A DNA stretch of 64,000 nt from Fructobacillus sp. EFB-N1 (GTDB taxonomy: Bacteria; Bacillota; Bacilli; Lactobacillales; Lactobacillaceae), in the NCBI RefSeq assembly GCF_001038455.1, contig NZ_LDUY01000004.1, forward strand, positions 27,080-91,079. Reading direction: 5' to 3'. This document shows positions 55,933-63,726 of the stretch, piece after piece (positions within the stretch are counted from its first letter, which is position 1; each line of letters opens with the position of its first letter). The notes below the pieces were generated by a model, which worked only from the letters and a program-made list of their open reading frames with translations, was not told the DNA's origin and searched no databases. The translations under genes were made by a program, and so were the position numbers.

Positions 55933-56089
55933 AAAAAACCGCGGTTAACAGTCCCAATGTCAAAATTTGACATCAGGACGCTAACGCGCGGTTCCACCTG
56001 ATTTCCAACGGCTAATTGCTCAGTCGTTGACACTTTCACGGTTCTCAGCTCACCGGGTGCCAAACCGGGTCAAAGCCTTAAACTAATCT
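55933..56089 (-). promoter_or_regulatory. T-box riboswitch upstream of DUF2130-glyQ-glyS
   Basis: The conserved T-box sequence AGGTGGAACCGCG (minus strand, 55987-55999) is followed by GTTAGCGTCCT, which closes the antiterminator. The same bases also pair with the downstream half of a long terminator stem (CCGCG...CGCGG, 55938-55990) with a run of six T. TGGA in the bulge would pair with a UCCA tRNA end; the discriminator U fits tRNA-Gly. A stem III candidate has CAACG/CGTTG arms (56005-56030). A GGC triplet at 56059-56061 is a possible specifier. Uncharged tRNA-Gly would open expression. Stem I is unusually short, about 60 nt. Confidence 0.85.
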
Positions 56090-56095
56090 ATCCAT

Positions 56096-56124
56096 ATTAT
56101 GCCGATTTTTCTGAAAAAGGTCAA
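56096..56124 (-). promoter_or_regulatory. Promoter of the T-box unit
   Basis: TTGACC (56119-56124) and CATAAT (56096-56101) are spaced 17 nt on the minus strand; the predicted start is near 56089. Confidence 0.65.
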
Positions 56125-56140
56125 GAAAAAACTCGTTAAA

Positions 56141-56185
56141 AACAGAAAAAGCCCACGAGCCAAATGACTTGGGAGCCTTTGTAGC
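56141..56185 (-). terminator. Terminator after frr
   Basis: A bulged hairpin with CCCA/TGGG core is followed by TTTTTC on the minus strand, between frr and the T-box promoter. Confidence 0.5.
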
Positions 56186-56207
56186 AATCACCATCGATCC
56201 AAAGTCC

Positions 56208-56752
56208 TTAGATCTTCAACAATTCTTTTTCTTTTTCCGCCGCAATTTCATCAATTGCCTTGGTGTTTTCGTCGGTCAACTTTTGAGCTTGGTCTTCGGC
56301 ATCGTGAACTTGATCTTCGGTCATGTCCTTGTCCTTCTTGATGGCATCCATGGCATCGCGACGAACGTTACGAACGGCAACCTTCGCCTTTTCTGCTTCG
56401 GCCTTGACGTCCTTAGCCAATTCCTTACGACGTTCTTCCGTCATTTGTGGAATGGCCAAACGGACAATATTACCGTCAGAAGCTGGGTTCAAGCCCAAAT
56501 CAGAAATGTTAATCGCTGTCACGATTGCTTCCAAGGCGTTCTTGTCAAATGGTGTGATCAAAAGTAAGCGTGCTTCTGGCACTGAAATTGAAGCCACTTG
56601 GTTCAATGGTACCATCGCACCATAATATTCTACTTTTACTCGGTCCAAAATACGGGGATTTGCCCGGCCCGTCCGAATTTCTGCTAATTCACGACGCAAA
56701 GCTTCTTGAGCGCCCTGCATCCGTTCTTTTGTACTTGTAAAATCAAAAGCCA

Positions 56753-56753
<1 letters not shown>
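56208..56753 (-). CDS. frr: Ribosome recycling factor
   Basis: RRF splits post-termination ribosomes with EF-G. The 181-residue protein has the family pattern ELAEIRTGRANPRILDRVKVEYYG, PEARLLLITPFDK and RKELAKDVKAEAEKAKVAVRNVRRDA. Its ATG overlaps the pyrH stop by 1 nt (TAATG), the standard pyrH-frr coupling. Confidence 0.97.
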
Positions 56754-57502
<749 letters not shown>

Positions 57503-57504
57503 CT

Positions 57505-57513
57505 ATTATAGCA
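57505..57513 (-). promoter_or_regulatory. Extended -10 promoter of pyrH
   Basis: TGCTATAAT on the minus strand lies about 25 nt before the ATG; no strong -35 is seen. Confidence 0.55.
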
Positions 57514-57533
57514 AAAATGTAGTCATCAATTCC

Positions 57534-57564
57534 AAAAAAAAAGCACCCAAATCTTGGGATACTT
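57534..57564 (-). terminator. Terminator after tsf
   Basis: Arms 57541-57550 and 57553-57564 (one bulge) are followed by nine T on the minus strand. Confidence 0.8.
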
Positions 57565-57575
57565 TTTGGAAGAAC

Positions 57576-58460
57576 TTAGTTGTTGATTTGCTTAGCAACT
57601 TCTTCAGCCAAGTTTGTTGTTTGCTTTTCGATACCTTCACCAACTTGGTAGCGAACGAATGACTTAACCGTCATGTCATTTTGCTTAACGAAATCAGCAA
57701 CCTTTTGGTCACCATTCTTAACAAAGTCTTGGTCCAACAAAGTGATGTCAGCCAAGAACTTCTTAATCCGTCCTTCAACCATCTTTTCCTTAATGTTGTC
57801 AGGCTTGCCATTCAAGTCTTCAGAAGCCAATTGAACTTCCTTTTCCTTAGCAACAACATCTGCAGGAACTTGGTCATCAGAAACGTACTGTGGAGCAATA
57901 GCGGCGATGTGCATGGCCACGTCACGGGCTGCTTCTTCGTTTGAACCAGTCAAAACGGTCAAAGCAGAGATTGAACCACCCATGTGTGAGTAAGCACCGA
58001 AGACTTCACCGTCAGTCTTTTCAGCAGTAGCAAAACGACGCAAAGTAATCTTTTCACCAGTAATCTGAGAAACGTTGATGATCTTGTCGTTAACAGTTCG
58101 GTCTTCTTCACCAGCAACTGGCAAAGCCAAAGCAGCTTCAACGTCTGCAGGTTGCTTTTCCAAGATTGTCTTAGTAACAGCAACTAACAAGTCATTAAAT
58201 TCCTTGTTACCAGCAACGAAATCAGTTTCTGAGTTCAATTCGATGATGGCAGCCTTGTTGCCTTCAGTCATCACGTAAGTCATACCTTCAGCAGCAACAC
58301 GGTCACCCTTCTTAGCGGCCTTTGCCATTCCCTTTTCACGCAACAAGTCGATTGCCTTTTCGATGTCGCCTTCAGCTTCAACCAAAGCCTTCTTGGCATC
58401 CATCATTCCAACAGATGTCTTATCACGTAATTCCTTCACTAACTTTGCAGTAACAGCCAT
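57576..58460 (-). CDS. tsf: Elongation factor Ts
   Basis: EF-Ts recycles EF-Tu by GDP exchange. The 294-residue protein has the UBA domain with [19 protein letters not shown], the [10 protein letters not shown] motif of the core (near 80) and two core subdomains. It follows rpsB after a terminator hairpin and also has an extended -10 of its own. Confidence 0.97.
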   Translation of the reverse strand: MAVTAKLVKELRDKTSVGMMDAKKALVEAEGDIEKAIDLLREKGMAKAAKKGDRVAAEGMTYVMTEGNKAAIIELNSETDFVAGNKEFNDLLVAVTKTILEKQPADVEAALALPVAGEEDRTVNDKIINVSQITGEKITLRRFATAEKTDGEVFGAYSHMGGSISALTVLTGSNEEAARDVAMHIAAIAPQYVSDDQVPADVVAKEKEVQLASEDLNGKPDNIKEKMVEGRIKKFLADITLLDQDFVKNGDQKVADFVKQNDMTVKSFVRYQVGEGIEKQTTNLAEEVAKQINN

Positions 58461-58503
58461 GCAAATGCTCCTTTAGCTTCTTTATTATCTTTTAACAGTC
58501 TCT

Positions 58504-58512
58504 AGTATAGCA
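58504..58512 (-). promoter_or_regulatory. Extended -10 promoter of tsf
   Basis: TGCTATACT on the minus strand, directly after the rpsB-tsf hairpin. It could supply tsf transcription independent of readthrough. Confidence 0.45.
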
Positions 58513-58515
58513 TAG

Positions 58516-58556
58516 AAAAAGCCGTTCAGCGTCCCAAGCAGGTCCACCGGAACGGC
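58516..58556 (-). terminator. Terminator or attenuator between rpsB and tsf
   Basis: Perfect 7-bp outer arms (58521-58527, 58550-58556) enclose a partly paired loop and are followed by TTTTTC on the minus strand. Confidence 0.8.
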
Positions 58557-58578
58557 AAATCAATAAACTAATTTCAAC

Positions 58579-59352
58579 TTAGTTGTCTTTTTCAACGATT
58601 GTTGTGATTTCTTCGATTGATTCCGTGTTTTCGTCACCTTCGATGAAAGCATCTTCAGCAGCGTTGTCTTGACCTTGGCGGCCTTCGATAACGGCATCAG
58701 CCATCTTAGCAGTGATCAAACGGATGGCACGGATAGCATCATCGTTTGCAGGAATCTTAACATCAACATCGTCAGGATCGGCGTTTGTGTCAATCATAGC
58801 AACAACAGGAATGTTGAGCATGTTGGCTTCCTTAACGGCGATTTCTTCCTTCTTAGGATCAACAACAAACAAAACATCTGGCAAGTCTTGCATGTCTTCG
58901 ATTCCACCCAAGAACTTTTCCAACTTTTCACGTTGCTTGTTCAACAAGACAACTTCCTTCTTAGGAAGTTGTTCGAAAGTACCATCTTCGGCCATTGCCT
59001 TCAAGTCTTTCAAACGTTGAACACGTGTCTTGATTGTGTTCCAGTTAGTCAAAGTTCCACCCAACCAACGGTGGTTGATGTAGAATTGACCAGCACGTGT
59101 TGCTTCTTCAGCGATTGCATCAGATGCTTGCTTCTTAGTACCAACAAACAAGATGTTAGCGCCATCAGCTGAAGCGTTACGAATAAAGTTGTAAGCTTCG
59201 TCAATCAACTTAACAGTCTTTTGCAAGTCGATGATATGAATGCCGTTACGTTCCGTAAAGATGTATGGTGCCATCTTTGGGTTCCAACGACGAGTTTGGT
59301 GTCCAAAGTGAACCCCTGCTTCGAGGAGTTCCTTCATTGTAATAACTGCCAT
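58579..59352 (-). CDS. rpsB: Ribosomal protein S2
   Basis: S2 is a late-binding 30S protein. The 257-residue protein begins [25 protein letters not shown] (read in part) and shows [11 protein letters not shown], the coiled-coil insert and [19 protein letters not shown] lies 5 nt before the ATG, and a second GGAGG 13 nt further up is part of a leader stem. It opens the rpsB-tsf pair. Confidence 0.98.
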   Translation of the reverse strand: MAVITMKELLEAGVHFGHQTRRWNPKMAPYIFTERNGIHIIDLQKTVKLIDEAYNFIRNASADGANILFVGTKKQASDAIAEEATRAGQFYINHRWLGGTLTNWNTIKTRVQRLKDLKAMAEDGTFEQLPKKEVVLLNKQREKLEKFLGGIEDMQDLPDVLFVVDPKKEEIAVKEANMLNIPVVAMIDTNADPDDVDVKIPANDDAIRAIRLITAKMADAVIEGRQGQDNAAEDAFIEGDENTESIEEITTIVEKDN

Positions 59353-59376
59353 AGTGGCCTCCTAGGTTTAACCTCC

Positions 59377-59439
59377 GGTAAATTCTTGGTTCGTGCTGAC
59401 AAATGATCAATCACTTGCACCTGCACGTTCTCGTTTACC
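59377..59439 (-). promoter_or_regulatory. Structured rpsB leader, candidate S2 autoregulatory element
   Basis: The leader folds into nested helices: GGTAAA/TTTACC (59434-59439 with 59377-59382), CGTGC/GCACG (59423-59427 with 59392-59396) and an apical hairpin of eight pairs (59410-59417 with 59400-59407). The basal helix abuts a GGAGG sequence. S2 operons are known to be autoregulated through leaders in several bacteria; assignment here is by inference. Confidence 0.55.
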
Positions 59440-59472
59440 GTGTGTATTTTTGTTGTATTCATAACAGATACT

Positions 59473-59501
59473 AGTTTACTAAGGTTTTGACCGAAAAGCA
59501 A
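59473..59501 (-). promoter_or_regulatory. Promoter of rpsB
   Basis: TTGCTT (59496-59501) and TAAACT (59473-59478) are spaced 17 nt on the minus strand, giving a leader of about 110 nt. Confidence 0.55.
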
Positions 59502-59574
59502 GGATTTTTCTGATTTTTAACTAGTGAAAATCAGTCCAAAGAAAAAGCCAACCACAACCGGCTGGCAAATATTC

Positions 59575-60447
59575 TTAATCTTGTTCTTTAGCTAATTCTT
59601 GACCCAAAGTTTTGGCCAAAACAGCACTTTGCCCAGTTTGGTCCAAATCAGCACCATTCGTGACAATCAAGTTCGCATCTGACTTAGCCAAAGCCTCGAA
59701 AGCATTAATGGACTGGTTATTGAAATAGTTTTGGTCCGCGTTCTTCAAAGCGGCCTGAACTTTATCAATTCGGTAACTTTCGGCATCCGCCTTTGTTCGC
59801 GTCGCCTCGGCGTTGGCCTTAGCAGTGGCAATCAAAGCCTCGTTATTAGCCTTTGCGCGCAATTCGATGGACTTGGCCTCACCTTCCGCTTGCGAAATAG
59901 CTGCCACTCGTTCTCGATCTGCCTTCAGCTGCGTATCCATTGAAGACTGGATAGCTGCACTGGGCTTCAATTCATCAATATTAATCCGATCAACGTTAAT
60001 ACCATAGGTATTCGTTAAATCACCGATTGCCTCGGCCAAATCCTTATTGATTTGACTTGTTGACCCCAGGGCCTCGTTCAATTCCATCCGACCAATGATG
60101 TCGCGCAAGTGGCCTCGAACCAATTGTTGCATCGATTCAATCGAATTCGTGTTTTCATATGAATATTTCACAGGGTCTGTGATATGGAAGTTTAACGTCA
60201 CCGTTGCCCCAATATCAGCGTTATCCTTGGTAATAACTGAATAACCAGCCAACTTCAATGGCTGCAAGGCCAAGGAAACCGTCCTGATTTTTTGAACCAA
60301 AGGCAAACGGAAATTCAAACCTGTCTGCCTTGTCGAAGAATACTTACCCAATGTTTCCAAAAGGCCAACACTATTTTGCGGCACAATCTTAAAGGAAACC
60401 AGGGCCAAAACGATTACAACAATGATGACGATCACCAAAATCGACAT
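59575..60447 (-). CDS. SPFH/stomatin-like membrane protein
   Basis: The 290-residue protein has one N-terminal membrane helix (2-19), then the SPFH domain (VPQNSVGLLETLGKY, TKDNADIGATVTLNFHITDP, LRDIIGRMELNEAL) and an Ala/Glu-rich coiled coil. It resembles QmcA/stomatin proteins that form oligomeric rings at membrane microdomains and partner with proteases. A 65-residue gene lies 11 nt upstream and is probably cotranscribed, where other bacteria often have nfeD. Confidence 0.9.
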   Translation of the reverse strand: MSILVIVIIVVIVLALVSFKIVPQNSVGLLETLGKYSSTRQTGLNFRLPLVQKIRTVSLALQPLKLAGYSVITKDNADIGATVTLNFHITDPVKYSYENTNSIESMQQLVRGHLRDIIGRMELNEALGSTSQINKDLAEAIGDLTNTYGINVDRINIDELKPSAAIQSSMDTQLKADRERVAAISQAEGEAKSIELRAKANNEALIATAKANAEATRTKADAESYRIDKVQAALKNADQNYFNNQSINAFEALAKSDANLIVTNGADLDQTGQSAVLAKTLGQELAKEQD

Positions 60448-60458
60448 AAATACCGTCC

Positions 60459-60656
60459 TTACTTTTTCTGGAGGATTAAGACGTTCCCCTCGGCACGCTT
60501 AATCACATAGGTTTCTTCAGGGACCACATTAGTCCCTGAAGCTAAATCATAGTGATAAAAATTGCCAATAACCTTCACTAACTTCTCTCTTGGGTCGCAG
60601 TCTTTAAAAGACACCTGGCGCCCAATAATATTGTTTAATTCAAAAGTAGTAATCAT
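60459..60656 (-). CDS. Hypothetical 65-residue protein paired with the SPFH gene
   Basis: I do not recognise this small, beta-rich, soluble protein (MITTFELNNIIGRQVSFKD start, VIKRAEGNVLILQKK end). AAGGTGG precedes the ATG. Its position before the SPFH gene recalls the small OB-fold NfeD domain that partners stomatins, but it lacks a clear NfeD signature, so this is only a suggestion. Confidence 0.7.
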   Translation of the reverse strand: MITTFELNNIIGRQVSFKDCDPREKLVKVIGNFYHYDLASGTNVVPEETYVIKRAEGNVLILQKK

Positions 60657-60728
60657 TATTTGCCACCTTCAATTCAAATGATTTATCCCATTCTATCATG
60701 GATTAAGGGTCTCATAAAGTTCCTCTAC

Positions 60729-61034
60729 CTATTTTTGCCAAATTGTAGAATCCACTTTTCGTTCCATTAAAAAAGCCTCTTTTTGCGGCCGGCTCAGGCG
60801 CTTAAACTTAGCCTCAGCCGAAAGGGCAGCGTGCTTATTATCAAACGTTTCTTGGTAAATCAGCTGTAATGGATGTCTGGACTTCACCCGAGTAAACTTG
60901 GCCCCCTTCCCCGCTTGATGGACTAAAAAACGACGGTGGGCATCATCGGAAAAACCACCATAAAAATAACCGTCGGCCGTATAGAGCACATAAAAATCAT
61001 AAGTTTTGTCATGAGCATCCGTCATGATTCCCAT
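60729..61034 (-). CDS. GIY-YIG domain protein (YazA/UPF0213 type)
   Basis: The protein of about 101 residues has a GIY-YIG-like fold with FYVLYTADGYFYGGFSDDAHRRFLVH, in which the second motif reads YGG. GKGAKFTRVK and EAKFKRLSRPQKEAF are typical of the YazA/UPF0213 family, whose nuclease role is unproven. The start is ATG at 61032-61034 or 61023-61025; both lie close to a GAGGAGG site. It follows trmN6, as in many Firmicutes. Confidence 0.88.
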   Translation of the reverse strand: MGIMTDAHDKTYDFYVLYTADGYFYGGFSDDAHRRFLVHQAGKGAKFTRVKSRHPLQLIYQETFDNKHAALSAEAKFKRLSRPQKEAFLMERKVDSTIWQK

Positions 61035-61065
61035 CTCCCTCCTCGCGCAACCACCTGTAATTGAC

Positions 61066-61851
61066 TTACGGCTGCCAAGGTTGCCCATACAAAATTTCTT
61101 GTACCTGGGGCGTATACTGGTCATCAGCTGTATAGGCAATAATTGGTGGCAAAATCCGAACGCCACCCGGCTTACCCGCCTTAATCGCTTCTACCAAGAC
61201 CATGTTGGCCTCACGGTCGGCCTTGCCGTACACAAACTGAATCCGTTTGACCGCTAATTTCCGGGCAGAAAGGGCAGACATAATATCCTCCAACCGGTCT
61301 GGTCGATGAACCAAATAAAATTTACCGTTATTCTTTAACAGCTTATTGGCAACTTGCGCTAAACGGGGCAAATCGATGGCAATTTCATGCCGGGCCAATT
61401 GATAATGTTCATCAAGGTTTTGCTTGGTCTTTTCATTCACGGAAAAATAAGGTGGGTTCGACAAAACCGTATCCACCGATCCAGGCTTAATATCGTCATA
61501 AATTTCTTGCATATCGGACTGAATCACACTCACGCGGTCTTCCAAATGATTTAAAACAACCGAACGCTGTACCATCTCTGCTAAATCTTGCTGCAGCTCG
61601 ACTAACTTTACTTGCCCTGTGACTTTGGCGGCATAAAAAAGACCAATTGCTCCAGTACCGGCACCTAAGTCGACCGATAGTCCTCGCCCCTTTTGCTTGG
61701 GCTTAGCAAAGTATGCCAAGAGCACGGCGTCTAACGAGTAAGAAAACATATCTGGATTTTGGATAATTTGAATCTGTTGTGATGGCAAGCCGTCAAGGCG
61801 CTCACCTGCTCGTAATTCTTCTGCTTCCATGGTTTGTTGCAATATCTCCAT
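61066..61851 (-). CDS. trmN6: tRNA1(Val) adenine37-N6-methyltransferase-like protein
   Basis: The 261-residue SAM methyltransferase (YabB/TrmN6 family) has VDLGAGTGAIGLFYA near residue 60 and the N6-adenine motif LSNPPYF near 130. The first ATG (61849-61851) lacks a ribosome-binding site, and the second (61828-61830) also has no good one, so the start is uncertain. It is divergent from plsC with overlapping promoter regions. Confidence 0.85.
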   Translation of the reverse strand: MEILQQTMEAEELRAGERLDGLPSQQIQIIQNPDMFSYSLDAVLLAYFAKPKQKGRGLSVDLGAGTGAIGLFYAAKVTGQVKLVELQQDLAEMVQRSVVLNHLEDRVSVIQSDMQEIYDDIKPGSVDTVLSNPPYFSVNEKTKQNLDEHYQLARHEIAIDLPRLAQVANKLLKNNGKFYLVHRPDRLEDIMSALSARKLAVKRIQFVYGKADREANMVLVEAIKAGKPGGVRILPPIIAYTADDQYTPQVQEILYGQPWQP

Positions 61852-61865
61852 AAACTAAGTAAAAT
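61837..61865 (+). promoter_or_regulatory. Promoter of plsC
   Basis: TTGCAA (61837-61842) and TAAAAT (61860-61865) are spaced 17 nt. It lies inside the 5' end of the divergent trmN6 gene. Confidence 0.6.
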
Positions 61866-61899
61866 TATTCTGTTAAGTCAATTAGAAAGGGACAAGCAG

Positions 61900-62535
61900 A
61901 TGTTATTCTATCGCTTTATCCGGGTCTTTACAGTGACCTTTGTGGCCATTATTAATGGTCGCGTTACCTATCTCCACAAAGAGCGCCTGCCAAAAAATGA
62001 AAACTACGTTTTAGTTGGGCCACACCGTTCTTGGTGGGATCCCGTTTGGTATGCTATGGCGGCCTATCCAAAGCGCTTCATCTTTATGGCTAAGAAGGAG
62101 CTTTTCAAAAATCCTGCTTTGCGCGCCTTGATTACCACTTTGGGGGCCTTTCCAGTTGATCGGCGCAATGTCGGTACCGATACCATCAAATATCCCGTTA
62201 ACGAGTTAAAGAATGGCGATCGATCACTCATCATGTTTCCAACTGGATCCCGGCATTCTCAAAAGTTAAAATCAGGATCAATCCTGATTGCCAAACTTTC
62301 AAAGAAACCGATTGTTCCAGCAGTTTATCAAGGTCCCGTGAAGTTTTCACACCTATTTAAACGCAATAATACCACAATTAATTTTGGTGAACCAATTGTG
62401 ATTGACCCTAAAGCCCGCTTGACGGACGAAAAAATTGCCGAATACAATCAGAAGATTCAAGAATCTTTTGATGCCTTGGACAAAGAAATCAATCCCAACT
62501 GGGTATACATTGATCCAAAAGCACAAAAAAAATAA
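61900..62535 (+). CDS. plsC: 1-acyl-sn-glycerol-3-phosphate acyltransferase
   Basis: PlsC acylates lysophosphatidic acid to phosphatidic acid at the membrane. The 211-residue protein has the catalytic HRSWWDP (HX4D) near residue 47, the glycerol-phosphate motif FPTGSR (usually FPEGTR) and VPAVYQGP. AAAGGGA lies 7 nt before the ATG at 61900; a longer frame runs upstream through the promoter. Its last codons are part of a palindromic terminator shared with yneF. Confidence 0.92.
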   Translation: MLFYRFIRVFTVTFVAIINGRVTYLHKERLPKNENYVLVGPHRSWWDPVWYAMAAYPKRFIFMAKKELFKNPALRALITTLGAFPVDRRNVGTDTIKYPVNELKNGDRSLIMFPTGSRHSQKLKSGSILIAKLSKKPIVPAVYQGPVKFSHLFKRNNTTINFGEPIVIDPKARLTDEKIAEYNQKIQESFDALDKEINPNWVYIDPKAQKK

Positions 62536-62563
62536 GCCGTTTGGCTTATTTTTTTTGTGCTTT
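62518..62563. terminator. Bidirectional terminator containing both gene ends
   Basis: Perfect 21-nt arms (62518-62538 and 62543-62563) with a four-base loop include the last codons and stops of both plsC and yneF. A/T-rich outer arms give T tracts in both directions. Confidence 0.92.
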
Positions 62564-62767
62564 GGCATTTTGTGCCTTCATTTGAGCCATCATCTGATTC
62601 AACTTCTTTTGTGATGGCTTCTGGCCCATTGACATCATCATGGACTTCATCATTTCTTCTGAAATGGGTGGGTTCTTTGCCAAGTATGACTTCATCGTAA
62701 AGCGGGCCAAGAAGAATCCCCCAACCAAACCAACGACCAAAGCCAAAATTCCAACTAATACAACCAT
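62546..62767 (-). CDS. yneF: YneF-like membrane protein (UPF0154)
   Basis: The 73-residue protein has an N-terminal membrane helix (2-22) with GGFFLAR, then the conserved [27 protein letters not shown] pattern (read in part) of UPF0154. The function is unknown. AAAGGAG precedes the ATG. It is convergent with plsC and ends inside the shared terminator. Confidence 0.9.
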   Translation of the reverse strand: MVVLVGILALVVGLVGGFFLARFTMKSYLAKNPPISEEMMKSMMMSMGQKPSQKKLNQMMAQMKAQNAKAQKK

Positions 62768-62802
62768 TATTGGTCTCCTTTAACTACGAAAATCTATAAG
62801 GT

Positions 62803-62811
62803 ATTATAGCA
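62803..62811 (-). promoter_or_regulatory. Extended -10 promoter of yneF
   Basis: TGCTATAAT on the minus strand, about 35 nt before the ATG. Confidence 0.55.
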
Positions 62812-62950
62812 TAAAGGCAAGCAAGACAGTATCTTTTTGCAAAAACAGTGGAAAACAGGTCGATAACTCGAATAAAAAGTTTCTTTATCCACTATTTTAA
62901 ATTTAATCCCCATTTTGTAATAAAATTTAATATTTCTTAAGGTTTTCTCG

Positions 62951-62964
62951 CGAACATTTGTTTG
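62951..62964. promoter_or_regulatory. LexA (SOS) box of lexA
   Basis: CGAACATTTGTTTG keeps both half-sites of the Gram-positive SOS box with one weaker base and overlaps the lexA -35 region, so LexA should repress its own gene. Confidence 0.8.
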
Positions 62965-62990
62965 CTTTTCAGGTTAAAATTCGCTAAGAT
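62962..62990 (+). promoter_or_regulatory. Promoter of lexA
   Basis: TTGCTT (62962-62967) and TAAGAT (62985-62990) are spaced 17 nt; the -35 overlaps the SOS box. Confidence 0.5.
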
Positions 62991-63021
62991 AAACGTAGCA
63001 AATACAGGTAGGAAAGTACAT

Positions 63022-63657
63022 ATGGCAAGTTCTGATTCAAAACAAATTCAAGTCTTGAGATTTATTCACGACTATCAAAGTAAAAATGGTTTCCCACCCA
63101 CCATTCGTGAAATTGGTGAAGCAGTCGGCCTATCTTCCTCTTCAACCATCCACGGTCACATTGCCCGTTTGATTAAAAACGGCTACCTCGAGAAGAAGGG
63201 AGAAGGAACTAAGGCACGCGCTATTGAAGTGACACCAGCCGGTTTTGAAATCCTTGGGATTTCGGCCACTTCCGGTAAGATTCCAGTCCTAGGATTGGTC
63301 ACAGCTGGTCAACCAATTCTGGCCGTCGAACAAGAAGCAACCGAGTTCTTCCCCATTCCAGAAAATTTGATTCCCTATGATGGTGACCTCTTTATGCTGA
63401 ATGTTCGTGGTGAATCCATGATTAACATCGGTATTTTGGATGGCGACAAAGTAATTGTCCGTCGTCAACAAAATGCCGACAATGGCGATATCGTCGTTGC
63501 CATGAATGAGGACAACGAAGCCACGGTTAAGCGCTTCTTCCAAGAAGGTGGTCACTACCGCCTTCAGCCAGAAAACGATACAATGGCTCCCATTATCTTG
63601 GAATCTGTTTTTATTTTGGGAAAAGTTGTTTCCCTTTACCGCGACGCAATTTATTAA
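63022..63657 (+). CDS. lexA: LexA repressor
   Basis: LexA represses SOS genes and cleaves itself on activated RecA. The 211-residue protein has a winged-helix N-terminus ([24 protein letters not shown], read in part), the cleavage site Ala95-Gly96 in VTAGQP, Ser132 in RGESM and Lys170 in ATVKRF. The ATG at 63022 is preceded by GGAAAG; an upstream extension runs through the promoter. Its target dinB lies at 5-6 kb in the same window. Confidence 0.96.
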   Translation: MASSDSKQIQVLRFIHDYQSKNGFPPTIREIGEAVGLSSSSTIHGHIARLIKNGYLEKKGEGTKARAIEVTPAGFEILGISATSGKIPVLGLVTAGQPILAVEQEATEFFPIPENLIPYDGDLFMLNVRGESMINIGILDGDKVIVRRQQNADNGDIVVAMNEDNEATVKRFFQEGGHYRLQPENDTMAPIILESVFILGKVVSLYRDAIY

Positions 63658-63691
63658 AAACAAACTTGCCTAAGGGCCCTACTTGACCTGT

Positions 63692-63724
63692 ACCCTGAAA
63701 GTTGTATAACTTTCAGGGTTTTTC
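63692..63724 (+). terminator. Terminator between lexA and the transposase gene
   Basis: A perfect 12-bp stem (63692-63703 with 63708-63719) is followed by five T. It lies just inside the presumed element end and would both end lexA and insulate the transposase from outside transcription. Confidence 0.8.
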
Positions 63725-63726
63725 TT

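Noticed and set aside
54432..56063. DUF2130 protein starting 50 codons further upstream
   Set aside because: That part of the frame is the T-box leader and terminator; the ATG at 55913 has a perfect ribosome-binding site.
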